From Chitinophagaceae bacterium (lineage in GTDB: Bacteria > Bacteroidota > Bacteroidia > Chitinophagales > Chitinophagaceae): a DNA stretch of 9,374 bases. Below the pieces are notes generated by a model that was given only the letters and a program-made list of their open reading frames with translations, ran no database searches and was not told the DNA's origin. Both the position numbers and the translations under genes were made by a program. Of the stretch, positions 1 through 6,121 are shown one piece after another; positions within the stretch are counted from its first letter, which is position 1; each line of letters opens with the position of its first letter. The DNA is taken from contig CANFLJ010000045.1 of the NCBI GenBank assembly GCA_947447815.1, forward strand, positions 1-9,374, given 5' to 3'.

Positions 1-537
1 CTGAGTAAGCCCGAAGGAGGAAGGAATAAGGCCATACTGGAGACGATGTACAGTTGCGGTCTGCGTGTGACGGAACTGATAGAACTGAAGATTAGTTGCC
101 TTTATATGGATGTGGGCTTCATTAGAGTGATTGGAAAAGGGGATAAGGAACGACTGGTGCCGATTGGGAATGAAGCTATTAAGTTTATTAATATTTATAA
201 GAACAATATCCGAAATCATGTTGCGATAAAGCCGAAGCATGATGATATTTTGTTTCTGAATAAAAGGGGAGAGGGACTTTCGAGAATAATGATCTTTTAC
301 ATTATTAAAGACCTTGCATTGAAAGCGGGGATAACGAAGAATATATCGCCTCATACGTTTAGACATTCTTTTGCTACTCACCTTATAGAAGGAGGGGCTG
401 ACCTGAGGGCTGTGCAAGAAATGCTGGGGCATGAAAGTATTACTACTACCGAAATATATACGCACCTTGACAGGGACTTTTTGAGGAGTACGCTGCAACA
501 ATTTCATCCGGCGTTTAAGAAGGAGGGGAGTAATTAG
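1..537 (+). CDS. xerD: Site-specific tyrosine recombinase XerD, C-terminal part (5' end outside window)
   Basis: The frame is open from base 1, so this is a 178-codon 3' fragment of a gene usually near 300 codons; the N-terminal DNA-binding (SAM-like) domain lies outside. The whole catalytic domain is visible, and in residues counted from base 1 the family set is complete: Arg22 (GLRVTEL), Lys46 in the beta hairpin (GKGDKER), His118 and Arg121 (HTFRHSFATHL), His144 (LGHES) and nucleophile Tyr153 (EIYTH). The C-terminal tail LRSTLQQFHP resembles the XerD end that contacts the partner recombinase. Known role of the family: with XerC or alone, it resolves chromosome dimers at dif during division. 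Glycine codons are often GGG here (about six of thirteen), unlike the neighbouring genes. An integrase of a mobile element is the alternative, but the similarity to housekeeping XerD is strong and no other element gene is visible. The stop codon lies inside an octamer repeat array. Confidence 0.88.
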   Translation: MSKPEGGRNKAILETMYSCGLRVTELIELKISCLYMDVGFIRVIGKGDKERLVPIGNEAIKFINIYKNNIRNHVAIKPKHDDILFLNKRGEGLSRIMIFYIIKDLALKAGITKNISPHTFRHSFATHLIEGGADLRAVQEMLGHESITTTEIYTHLDRDFLRSTLQQFHPAFKKEGSN

Positions 538-565
538 CTAATGTGCTAATTAGCCAATTAGCTAA
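534..565. repeat. Four-copy octamer tandem repeat, TTAGCTAA type
   Basis: Four consecutive 8-bp units read TTAGCTAA, TGTGCTAA, TTAGCCAA, TTAGCTAA. The first unit contains the xerD stop codon (TAG at 535-537). Units are partly self-complementary, for example the palindrome GCTAATTAGC at 545-554. The pattern TTNGNTAA is shared with the array at 3394-3425. No function is known to me. Confidence 0.8.
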
Positions 566-601
566 TGAAATACAGAATACAAACTATGAGTTGAATACAA
601 A

Positions 602-641
602 ATAAAATAGGCTGACTTAATTAAAAGTCAGCCTATTTTAT
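602..641. terminator. Bidirectional intrinsic terminator between xerD and atpA
   Basis: A perfect 17-bp inverted repeat pairs 602-618 with 625-641 around a 6-nt AT loop. Its GC-richer core is GGCTGACT/AGTCAGCC. Runs of T follow the core on both strands, so it can end the xerD transcript on the plus strand and the atpBEFHA transcript on the minus strand. This fits the convergent arrangement. Confidence 0.88.
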
Positions 642-664
642 ATATATAGTTAGAAATTAAGTTC

Positions 665-2242
665 TTATTTGTATTGAGGTATTAAACCGTTGGCTAAATC
701 AACCATTGCTTTAATGCTTTCATCTGCAAGAACACCTTTCTTAAATTCTGCAAGAACGTTTGGTAATTTGTTTCTCATTTCTAATAAGAAATGTGCTTCA
801 AATTCTTTTACTTTCTTAACAGCAACGGCTCTTAATAAACCTTGTGTACCAAGATAAATTATAGCTACCTGTTCTTCTACTTTTACAGGAGAATACTGAG
901 GTTGTTTAAGAATTTCTACGTTACGGGCACCTTTATCGATAACCAGTCTTGTAGCAGCATCCAGATCACCTCCGAACTTAGAGAAAGCTTCCATCTCACG
1001 ATACAGCGCCTGATCTAATTTAAGTGTACCAGCCACTTTTTTCATTGATTTGATCTGTGCATTACCACCCACACGGCTAACGGAGATACCTACGTTGATA
1101 GCTGGACGGATACCTGCATTGAACAAGTTACCTTCTAGGAATATCTGACCATCGGTGATAGAGATAACGTTGGTAGGGATATATGCAGAAACGTCACCAG
1201 CCTGCGTTTCGATAATTGGTAATGCTGTTAAAGAACCACCACCTTTTACCAGGTGTCTGATAGACTCTGGTAAATCGTTCATGTTCTTAGCAACTTCATC
1301 ATTAGCGATCACCTTAGCAGCACGCTCTAATAAACGACTGTGAAGATAAAATACGTCACCAGGATAAGCCTCACGGCCTGGCGGACGACGTAACAATAAA
1401 GAAACCTCACGATAAGCTACCGCTTGTTTACTTAAATCATCATAGATGATCAAAGCAGGACGACCGGTATCACGGAAGAATTCTCCTATTGCAGCACCAG
1501 CAAATGGAGCATAGAATTGTAATGGAGCAGGATCGGAAGCAGATGCGGCAACAATGGTAGTATAAGCCATAGCACCAGTTTCTTCAAAAGTTTTCATTAC
1601 ACCAGCAATGGTAGAAGCTTTCTGACCAATTGCTACATATATACAGAATACAGGTTTGCCTGCATCGTAAAATTCTTTCTGATTGATAATGGTATCCACA
1701 CAGATAGCTGTTTTACCAGTCTGACGGTCACCAATTACTAATTCTCTTTGTCCACGACCAATAGGAATCATCGCATCGATTGCTTTGATACCAGTTTGCA
1801 ATGGTTCTTTTACTGGTTCTCTGTAGATTACCCCTGGTGCTTTACGCTCCAATGGCATTTCGTACAATTCGCCGGTAATAGGTCCTTTACCATCGATAGG
1901 TTCTCCCAAAGTATTGATTACACGTCCTACAACGCCTTCACCAACTTTGATAGAAGCGATTTTTCCAGTACGAGTTACTTTAGCGCCTTCTTTAATGTCG
2001 CCACTGTCTCCCATCAAAACCACACCCACGTTGTCTTCTTCTAAGTTAAGTGCAATAGCTCTTACACCATTTTCGAATTCAACAAGTTCCCCTGCGCGAA
2101 CATTATTCAATCCATAAACACGTGCAATACCATCTCCAACCTGCAATACAGTTCCTACTTCTTGTAAGTCGGAATTTGCATTTACGTTGCTAAGTTGTTG
2201 TCTCAATATCGCTGATATTTCATCAGGCTTTATCGCTACCAT
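665..2242 (-). CDS. atpA: F1F0 ATP synthase subunit alpha
   Basis: Alpha subunit of the F1 catalytic head (525 residues, usual family length), located on the cytoplasmic face of the inner membrane, where alpha3beta3 makes ATP. Domain order is normal: an N-terminal beta-barrel (about 25-95), then the nucleotide-binding domain with Walker A GDRQTGKT at 171-178 and Walker B ALIIYDDL at 263-270, then the alpha/beta signature PAINVGISVS at 380-389 followed directly by Arg390, the arginine finger that reaches into the beta active site. The C-terminal helical domain is complete. The start is ATG, preceded by an A/T-only leader without a Shine-Dalgarno sequence, as is common in Bacteroidota. It lies 41 nt after atpH and is the last gene of the cluster: the gamma gene atpG, its frequent downstream neighbour, is absent, and a terminator follows after 23 bp. 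Subunits beta, gamma and epsilon must be encoded elsewhere. Confidence 0.98.
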   Translation of the reverse strand: MVAIKPDEISAILRQQLSNVNANSDLQEVGTVLQVGDGIARVYGLNNVRAGELVEFENGVRAIALNLEEDNVGVVLMGDSGDIKEGAKVTRTGKIASIKVGEGVVGRVINTLGEPIDGKGPITGELYEMPLERKAPGVIYREPVKEPLQTGIKAIDAMIPIGRGQRELVIGDRQTGKTAICVDTIINQKEFYDAGKPVFCIYVAIGQKASTIAGVMKTFEETGAMAYTTIVAASASDPAPLQFYAPFAGAAIGEFFRDTGRPALIIYDDLSKQAVAYREVSLLLRRPPGREAYPGDVFYLHSRLLERAAKVIANDEVAKNMNDLPESIRHLVKGGGSLTALPIIETQAGDVSAYIPTNVISITDGQIFLEGNLFNAGIRPAINVGISVSRVGGNAQIKSMKKVAGTLKLDQALYREMEAFSKFGGDLDAATRLVIDKGARNVEILKQPQYSPVKVEEQVAIIYLGTQGLLRAVAVKKVKEFEAHFLLEMRNKLPNVLAEFKKGVLADESIKAMVDLANGLIPQYK

Positions 2243-2283
2243 AAATATTAAATTTATATTGTTTTAAGATTATCCTTTATTTA

Positions 2284-2847
2284 TTATCTCAGTTTTTGTG
2301 TGTACACATTGCTTGCAAACTGCTTCTTAATATCTTTCAGTTCTTTAGCAATACTGGCATCCATTAAGTTGTTGTTGAATTCTATTTTGAATCCACCAAG
2401 AATGTTTTCATCTACCACTGTTTCCAGCTCAATTTTAGAAAGCTTCTGATCTTCCTGAACCTTTTCGATGATCATATTCTTTACAGCTTCACTTACCGGA
2501 ACGGCTGTGGTTAGCGTAACTTTATTGATACCTTTAAGTTCGTTGTACAGAATTTCGAAACCTTCTGCTATGTCAGCAAGATCTTTTTCTCTTCCTTTAG
2601 TAATTAAAAGGTTGATAAACAGATTGGTTAGTGTATGTACATTTTCTTTTACAACAGCAGCTATTACTGCTTTCTTTTTCTCGCCTTGAATCACCGGACT
2701 TCTTAATACGTTTAAGAAATCTTTAGACTGTGCGCAAAGTGCTGCTAAGTATTGTGTATCCTTATAAATTTCTTCCAGAATGTTCTGCTCTATAGCCAGA
2801 TCTATCAGGCTCTTTGCATAACGGGAAGCTAAACGTGGATTAGTCAT
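2284..2847 (-). CDS. atpH: F1F0 ATP synthase subunit delta (OSCP family)
   Basis: Delta subunit, 187 residues, which caps the F1 head and ties it to the b-subunit peripheral stalk. The N-terminal helical domain (about 1-105) begins with the family-typical ASRYAKSLIDLA (7-18) and contains LRSPVI (48-53). The C-terminal domain carries the diagnostic stretch VDENILGGFKIEF (145-157) followed by DASIAKEL (163-170). It sits between atpF and atpA with 41-nt gaps on both sides, consistent with one transcript. The start ATG has no clear Shine-Dalgarno sequence upstream. Sequence conservation in this family is low outside the C-terminal motif, but motif and operon position together leave little doubt. 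Confidence 0.96.
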   Translation of the reverse strand: MTNPRLASRYAKSLIDLAIEQNILEEIYKDTQYLAALCAQSKDFLNVLRSPVIQGEKKKAVIAAVVKENVHTLTNLFINLLITKGREKDLADIAEGFEILYNELKGINKVTLTTAVPVSEAVKNMIIEKVQEDQKLSKIELETVVDENILGGFKIEFNNNLMDASIAKELKDIKKQFASNVYTQKLR

Positions 2848-2888
2848 TGTTAGTTTTTGTGATAATTATACTAAGTGATCTGACTTGA

Positions 2889-3383
2889 TTAATTAAGTTT
2901 CGCGCTTTTAACTACTTGCTCGATAAAAGTTTCCTGTTCTGCTTTATTAGCCAGTTCTCTGCGTAAAACCTGCGTAGCAACTTCAATTACTAAAGTACCT
3001 ACCTGATTTTTTACTTCAGTAAGTGCTTCGTTCTTTTGTTGTTGAATAGCTAACTGAGCATCAGCAAGAATCTTATCGTATTCAGCTTTAGCTTTATCTT
3101 TAGCTTCGCCAATCATTTTATCGCTTTGTTCTTTAGCTTCTTTCAAAACGGTAGCTCTTTCTTCTCTTGCTTTTTGTAAGATAGCTTCATTCTCACTTTT
3201 CATCTGAGCCATTTCGATCTTAATCTTTTCAGCAGATGCTATAGCGTCAGCAATACCTGTTTCTCTTTCTTTTAATGTAGCTAAGATTGGTTTCCAGGCA
3301 AATTTTTTAAGAATGTAAAATACAATCAAAAAAGCCAGTAATGTCCATACTAATAAACCTAACCCCGGTTGTAATAATTCCAT
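2889..3383 (-). CDS. atpF: F1F0 ATP synthase subunit b
   Basis: Subunit b (164 residues), the peripheral stalk that holds F1 static against the rotor. One membrane helix lies near the N-terminus (about 8-27, LGLLVWTLLAFLIVFYIL) and is followed by KKFAWKPI, the usual b-subunit boundary motif. The rest is a long, highly charged Lys/Glu/Ala-rich helix expected to form the coiled coil, including a stretch of KEAKEQSDKMIGEAKDKAK type. It is a single-copy b gene with no b' relative beside it, so a homodimer is expected. Its 5' side differs from the rest of the cluster: the 161-nt spacer to atpE carries two hairpins and an octamer array that ends only 10 bases before the start codon. No Shine-Dalgarno sequence is visible, so the AT-rich repeat forms the immediate leader. 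Confidence 0.96.
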   Translation of the reverse strand: MELLQPGLGLLVWTLLAFLIVFYILKKFAWKPILATLKERETGIADAIASAEKIKIEMAQMKSENEAILQKAREERATVLKEAKEQSDKMIGEAKDKAKAEYDKILADAQLAIQQQKNEALTEVKNQVGTLVIEVATQVLRRELANKAEQETFIEQVVKSAKLN

Positions 3384-3393
3384 TTAAAATTAA

Positions 3394-3425
3394 TTTGATA
3401 ATTTGATAATTCGATAATTTGATAA
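3394..3425. repeat. Four-copy octamer tandem repeat, TTTGATAA type, in the atpF leader
   Basis: Four 8-bp units read TTTGATAA, TTTGATAA, TTCGATAA, TTTGATAA, followed by a decayed TAATAATA. The array has the same copy number, unit length and TTNGNTAA pattern as the array at 534-565. It lies just upstream of the atpF start in its leader. The segment AAATTATCAA at 3441-3450 is complementary to the units and could pair with them. Confidence 0.8.
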
Positions 3426-3426
3426 T

Positions 3427-3466
3427 AATAAGAAAGAATTAAATTATCAATATGCTCTTTCTTATT
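3427..3466 (-). other. Hairpin in the atpE-atpF spacer (atpF-proximal)
   Basis: A perfect 11-bp inverted repeat pairs AATAAGAAAGA (3427-3437) with TCTTTCTTATT (3456-3466) around an 18-nt loop. It has only three G-C pairs, so stability is moderate. The loop contains AAATTATCAA, complementary to the adjacent octamer units, so a pseudoknot or an alternative fold is possible. Role unknown. Confidence 0.55.
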
Positions 3467-3484
3467 TCGATACTTTCAAATTAA

Positions 3485-3521
3485 TTAAAGTACCCATTGC
3501 CCTGTGCTTTGGGTACTTTAA
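3485..3521 (-). terminator. Hairpin directly after atpE, possible partial terminator or mRNA-processing element
   Basis: A perfect 12-bp inverted repeat pairs TTAAAGTACCCA (3485-3496) with TGGGTACTTTAA (3510-3521) around a 13-nt loop. Transcribed from the minus strand, it starts 23 nt after the atpE stop and is followed by an interrupted T-rich stretch (ACTTTAATTAATTT), weaker than a standard terminator tail. I infer an attenuating terminator or a stabilising 3' structure for the atpBE part of the mRNA. Either would raise atpE output relative to the distal genes. Confidence 0.5.
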
Positions 3522-3544
3522 AAAAGTTTTGTGCTACTTGTGTA

Positions 3545-3793
3545 CTATTTCAGTACAGCAAGGATACCAGCGATAACTGCGAAAAGGGCAACACCCTCAA
3601 CGAAAGCCGCTGTAAGAATCATGTTAGCACGAATGTCATTTGATGCTTCTGGTTGACGAGCGATGCTCTCAACTGCACCTTTACCAATTTGGCCAATACC
3701 AACACCAGCGCCTATTGCAGCTAAACCAGCACCAATAGCACCACCTAAGTGTGCAAGACCATCAACTTCTAACAAAATGTTCAATAAAGACAT
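3545..3793 (-). CDS. atpE: F1F0 ATP synthase subunit c (proton-type rotor ring)
   Basis: Subunit c (82 residues), the hairpin-shaped protein that forms the rotating membrane ring. Helix 1 (about 17-42) has the GxGxGxG packing motif at 28-34, the polar loop is ARQPEA (45-50), and helix 2 (about 55-80) carries the ion-carrying Glu66 in AAFVEGVALF. Coupling ion: by comparison with the Na+ c-subunit of Ilyobacter, the position of its Gln32 is Ile33 here and the residue after the carboxylate is Gly rather than Ser/Thr, so I infer proton coupling. It lies 45 nt after atpB. A hairpin follows within 25 nt, which fits the need for many c copies per enzyme. Start ATG without a visible Shine-Dalgarno sequence. 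Confidence 0.98.
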   Translation of the reverse strand: MSLLNILLEVDGLAHLGGAIGAGLAAIGAGVGIGQIGKGAVESIARQPEASNDIRANMILTAAFVEGVALFAVIAGILAVLK

Positions 3794-3838
3794 AACTGTT
3801 TGTGTTTTATAAATAAAAAATAAAAGACTCTTTTATGA

Positions 3839-4936
3839 TTAGTGATGAGCATCATCATGAGCACCTTCCATAGCCTGACCGATAAATACTGCGGTAAGGT
3901 TGGTGAAGATGAAGGCCTGAATAAACGCCACTAAAACTTCGATAAAATAAATAAATACGGTAAATAAGATTGAAACAGGAGCAAAACCCCATCCTGCAAC
4001 ATGACTCATAGCACCGAAGATAAATATCAATAAAATGAAACAAGTAATAACGATATGCCCTGCCACCATGTTGGCAAAAAGACGAATCATTAAAGCTGCA
4101 GGTTTGATAAACACCCCTAACAACTCTACTGGTATCAGGATAAACTTCACTAAGAAAGGAACACCTGGAGGCCAGAAAATGTGCATCCAGAAATGGAAAT
4201 TAGTACTGAATAAAATTACTAATAATGAAATAACTGCTAATACTAACGTAAATGCTATATTACCAGTTACGTTTGCGGTACCAGGAATTAATCCTATTAT
4301 GTTATTAATTAATATAAAGAAGAAGATAGTTAAAAGGTAAGGCATGTATTTTTCATACTTTTTACCCAAGTTAGGTTTACATACTTCATCTCTTACAAAA
4401 GTGATAACTGGTTCTACCCAACCTTGAAAACCCGATGGAGCAGTTTTAGCACCACCTGCGATATATTTTTTTGCTACATTTAGCATCAATACAACTAATA
4501 GTATCAAAGCCAACAGCATTTGAACCACGTTTCTGGTTAAGCTAAAATCATATAAGGTAACAGATTCTTCAATTTTACCTGCAGCATCTACTGCTACTAT
4601 TTTGCCTTCTTCGCTTTTATAACCATTATAAGTTTCGCCTTCCTCCAGTTTTCCAAAGGAGAAAACAGCTAGACCTCTTTCTTTAGAATAGATAATTACC
4701 GGTAAAGGAATGGCAATATTGTGTTCTCCGATTGTAGCAAAATGGAATTCATGGGCGTCCATGATGTGCTCCATAATAACTTTTGCGGGGTCGAATTTAC
4801 CTTCAGACGATTCTTTCTTTTCAGCAGTTACAGTGTCTTTTGCATCCTCAGCGTGTGCTGTTGTAGTGGCACCAAAAGATAATAATAGTATGCTGAAAGC
4901 TAGTATTGATAATGATTTTGTGAATTTTGAGAACAT
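3839..4936 (-). CDS. atpB: F1F0 ATP synthase subunit a with signal peptide and periplasmic N-terminal extension
   Basis: Subunit a, the static half of the proton channel. I place the start at ATG 4936 (365 residues), not at the in-frame TTG 4960: the ATG yields a standard signal peptide (MFSKFTKSLS, hydrophobic core 9-21, AHA before E30), while the TTG lies inside a putative -7 promoter box. Residues 30-130 form a charged extension predicted to be periplasmic. The canonical a-subunit membrane helices follow from about 136. Arg285 (IRLFANM) matches the essential Arg210 of E. coli, and Gln340 matches Gln252. The E. coli Glu219/His245 pair appears swapped as His294/Glu333, a known natural variant that mitochondria also have. 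The tail is Asp/His-rich (GAHDDAHH). It is the first gene of the visible cluster; no atpI precedes it. Confidence 0.96.
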   Translation of the reverse strand: MFSKFTKSLSILAFSILLLSFGATTTAHAEDAKDTVTAEKKESSEGKFDPAKVIMEHIMDAHEFHFATIGEHNIAIPLPVIIYSKERGLAVFSFGKLEEGETYNGYKSEEGKIVAVDAAGKIEESVTLYDFSLTRNVVQMLLALILLVVLMLNVAKKYIAGGAKTAPSGFQGWVEPVITFVRDEVCKPNLGKKYEKYMPYLLTIFFFILINNIIGLIPGTANVTGNIAFTLVLAVISLLVILFSTNFHFWMHIFWPPGVPFLVKFILIPVELLGVFIKPAALMIRLFANMVAGHIVITCFILLIFIFGAMSHVAGWGFAPVSILFTVFIYFIEVLVAFIQAFIFTNLTAVFIGQAMEGAHDDAHH

Positions 4937-4957
4937 ATCCCCTTGTAAAATTTGGCG

Positions 4958-4965
4958 CAAATATA
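4958..4965 (-). promoter_or_regulatory. Candidate -7 promoter box for the atpBEFHA cluster
   Basis: On the minus strand, TATATTTG matches the Bacteroidota -7 consensus TAnnTTTG at every fixed position. It lies 21 bases upstream of ATG 4936, so the leader would be very short. No convincing TTTG is seen at the -33 spacing. AAGGGG occurs two bases before the ATG, closer than a normal Shine-Dalgarno site. Confidence 0.5.
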
Positions 4966-5029
4966 GGGAGCTAAATAGTTTGAAGAAGTAATATGTTTAT
5001 TTATTTTTAATAATCTTTTCAACTTTAAG

Positions 5030-5054
5030 CAACAAATCAAGGTTTGATTAGTTG
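5030..5054. promoter_or_regulatory. Imperfect palindrome between divergent atpB and nusB, possible operator
   Basis: The arms CAACAAATCAA (5030-5040) and TTGATTAGTTG (5044-5054) are complementary at 10 of 11 positions around a GGT centre. It lies about 95 bp from the atpB start and 130 bp from the nusB start, in the only divergent intergenic region of the window. A dimeric regulator site or a short RNA hairpin are both possible; nothing identifies the binder. Confidence 0.35.
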
Positions 5055-5126
5055 ACAAATCACCATTAACTAAATTGTGGAAAGATGCATGGAGAGTAAT
5101 AAATATATACTAAAATCTATTGTTTT

Positions 5127-5157
5127 TTTCCTATTACCAATCAAACCAATACCTTCG
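5127..5157 (+). promoter_or_regulatory. Candidate promoter for nusB-DUF1573-yajC
   Basis: TTTC at 5127-5130 and TACCTTCG at 5150-5157 each differ by one base from the Bacteroidota -33 (TTTG) and -7 (TAnnTTTG) elements and are spaced 19 nt apart, the usual distance. The leader before the nusB ATG would be about 20 nt. Confidence 0.4.
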
Positions 5158-5182
5158 CCGCCTTAAATAAAGTTCTTCAAGA

Positions 5183-6109
5183 ATGATTAGCAGACGAATA
5201 ATTAGAGTAAAAGTGATGCAGCTTTTATACATTGCCGAAACAATGTATGATGGTGTTTCTCCTAAAAATCCAAGAGTAGAACTTAAAAAATCAATCGACA
5301 AGAGCCGCTCCTTACTGGCATTTCTTTTGCATAATACTATAGAAATAGCCAAATATTCAGAAACCTGGGCACATAGCAGAGCAAATAAATTTATAGTAAC
5401 CGAGGAGGACAAGAATGTAAATACCAAAGTTGCCGGTAATGATATTGTTTGGAAATTGCTGGAAAACAAAAGCTACCAGAAGCTAATTGAGGAGGAAAAA
5501 CCAGCATTAATTACTGATAATGATTATATCAAGAAGTTCTTTTTGAAGCTGATAGAATCAAATGAATATAAGAGTTATATAAACTCAGACGGAAGAATAA
5601 AGAAAGATGAAATAAACATCCTGAGTATCATTTTTAATGATATCATGCTACAGGATGAAAACTTTGTTTCACTTTGTGAGGAATTATTCGCTAACTGGGA
5701 TGATGATATAGAAGTTCTTCAGAAGATTATCCTGACAATACTGCAAAAACCAGGTAATTATCAGGTAGATACGCTGGTTTCGGAAGAAAAATGGCAGTTT
5801 GCTATCCAATTGTTAGAGACCGTTATTGACAAAAAGGAGTACCTGATGTCGCTTATCATTCCAAAATTAAACAATTGGGAAGCGGATAGAATAGCCCTAG
5901 TAGACATGATATTTATTAGAATGGGGCTGGCTGAGTTGTTATATTTTGAAACGATTCCTACCAAGGTTACCATAAATGAATACATCGATCTTGCAAAAGA
6001 TTATTCTTCCAAACAAAGTTCTCAGTTTATCAATGGTATCCTGGATACAATTCATAAAGAACTTTTAGCGGAAGGGAAAATACAAAAAGTTAGTTTTGTA
6101 AAACGATAA
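5183..6109 (+). CDS. nusB: Transcription antitermination factor NusB, long Bacteroidota form
   Basis: NusB binds boxA RNA with NusE (ribosomal protein S10) and promotes antitermination and processing of ribosomal RNA transcripts in the cytoplasm. The recognisable NusB fold is C-terminal (about 200-295): WQFAIQLLETVI, then the core helix ADRIALVDMIFIRMGLAELL (234-253), IPTKVTINEYIDLAKDY (258-274) and QFINGILDTIHKEL (281-294). At 308 residues it is about twice the E. coli protein (139). The first 190 residues open with RRIIRVKVMQLLYI, which itself resembles the NusB N-terminal helix, so the helical fold is probably expanded by an insertion rather than fused to a foreign domain. Long NusB proteins are usual in this phylum. 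It leads a tight operon: the next gene starts 12 nt after its stop. Confidence 0.92.
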   Translation: MISRRIIRVKVMQLLYIAETMYDGVSPKNPRVELKKSIDKSRSLLAFLLHNTIEIAKYSETWAHSRANKFIVTEEDKNVNTKVAGNDIVWKLLENKSYQKLIEEEKPALITDNDYIKKFFLKLIESNEYKSYINSDGRIKKDEINILSIIFNDIMLQDENFVSLCEELFANWDDDIEVLQKIILTILQKPGNYQVDTLVSEEKWQFAIQLLETVIDKKEYLMSLIIPKLNNWEADRIALVDMIFIRMGLAELLYFETIPTKVTINEYIDLAKDYSSKQSSQFINGILDTIHKELLAEGKIQKVSFVKR

Positions 6110-6121
6110 TAACAAACAACG

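Noticed and set aside
1..537. Integrase of a mobile element
   Set aside because: The C-terminal domain looks like housekeeping XerD, and no transposase, attachment site, tRNA or cargo gene is visible. The missing N-terminus leaves some doubt.
534..565. CRISPR-like array
   Set aside because: Units are 8 bp with no spacers; the array is a simple tandem repeat and no cas genes are present.
1748..2117. Plus-strand ORFs of 98 and 67 codons inside atpA
   Set aside because: Antisense to conserved atpA sequence, no family resemblance, no ribosome-binding context.
4035..4340. 101-codon plus-strand ORF inside atpB
   Set aside because: Fully antisense to conserved membrane segments of subunit a; a shadow of the constrained codons.
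4937..4960. N-terminal extension of subunit a from TTG 4960
   Set aside because: A rare start codon that overlaps a putative -7 box; ATG 4936 gives a proper signal peptide.
5051..5056. TTGACA-like word as a sigma-70 type -35 box
   Set aside because: No TATAAT-like element at the right spacing, and Bacteroidota promoters use a different consensus.
5134..5469. 111-codon minus-strand ORF opposite the start of nusB
   Set aside because: It lies largely antisense to the well-supported nusB start, covers the candidate promoter, and its Leu/Ser/Ile-rich translation matches no family I recognise.
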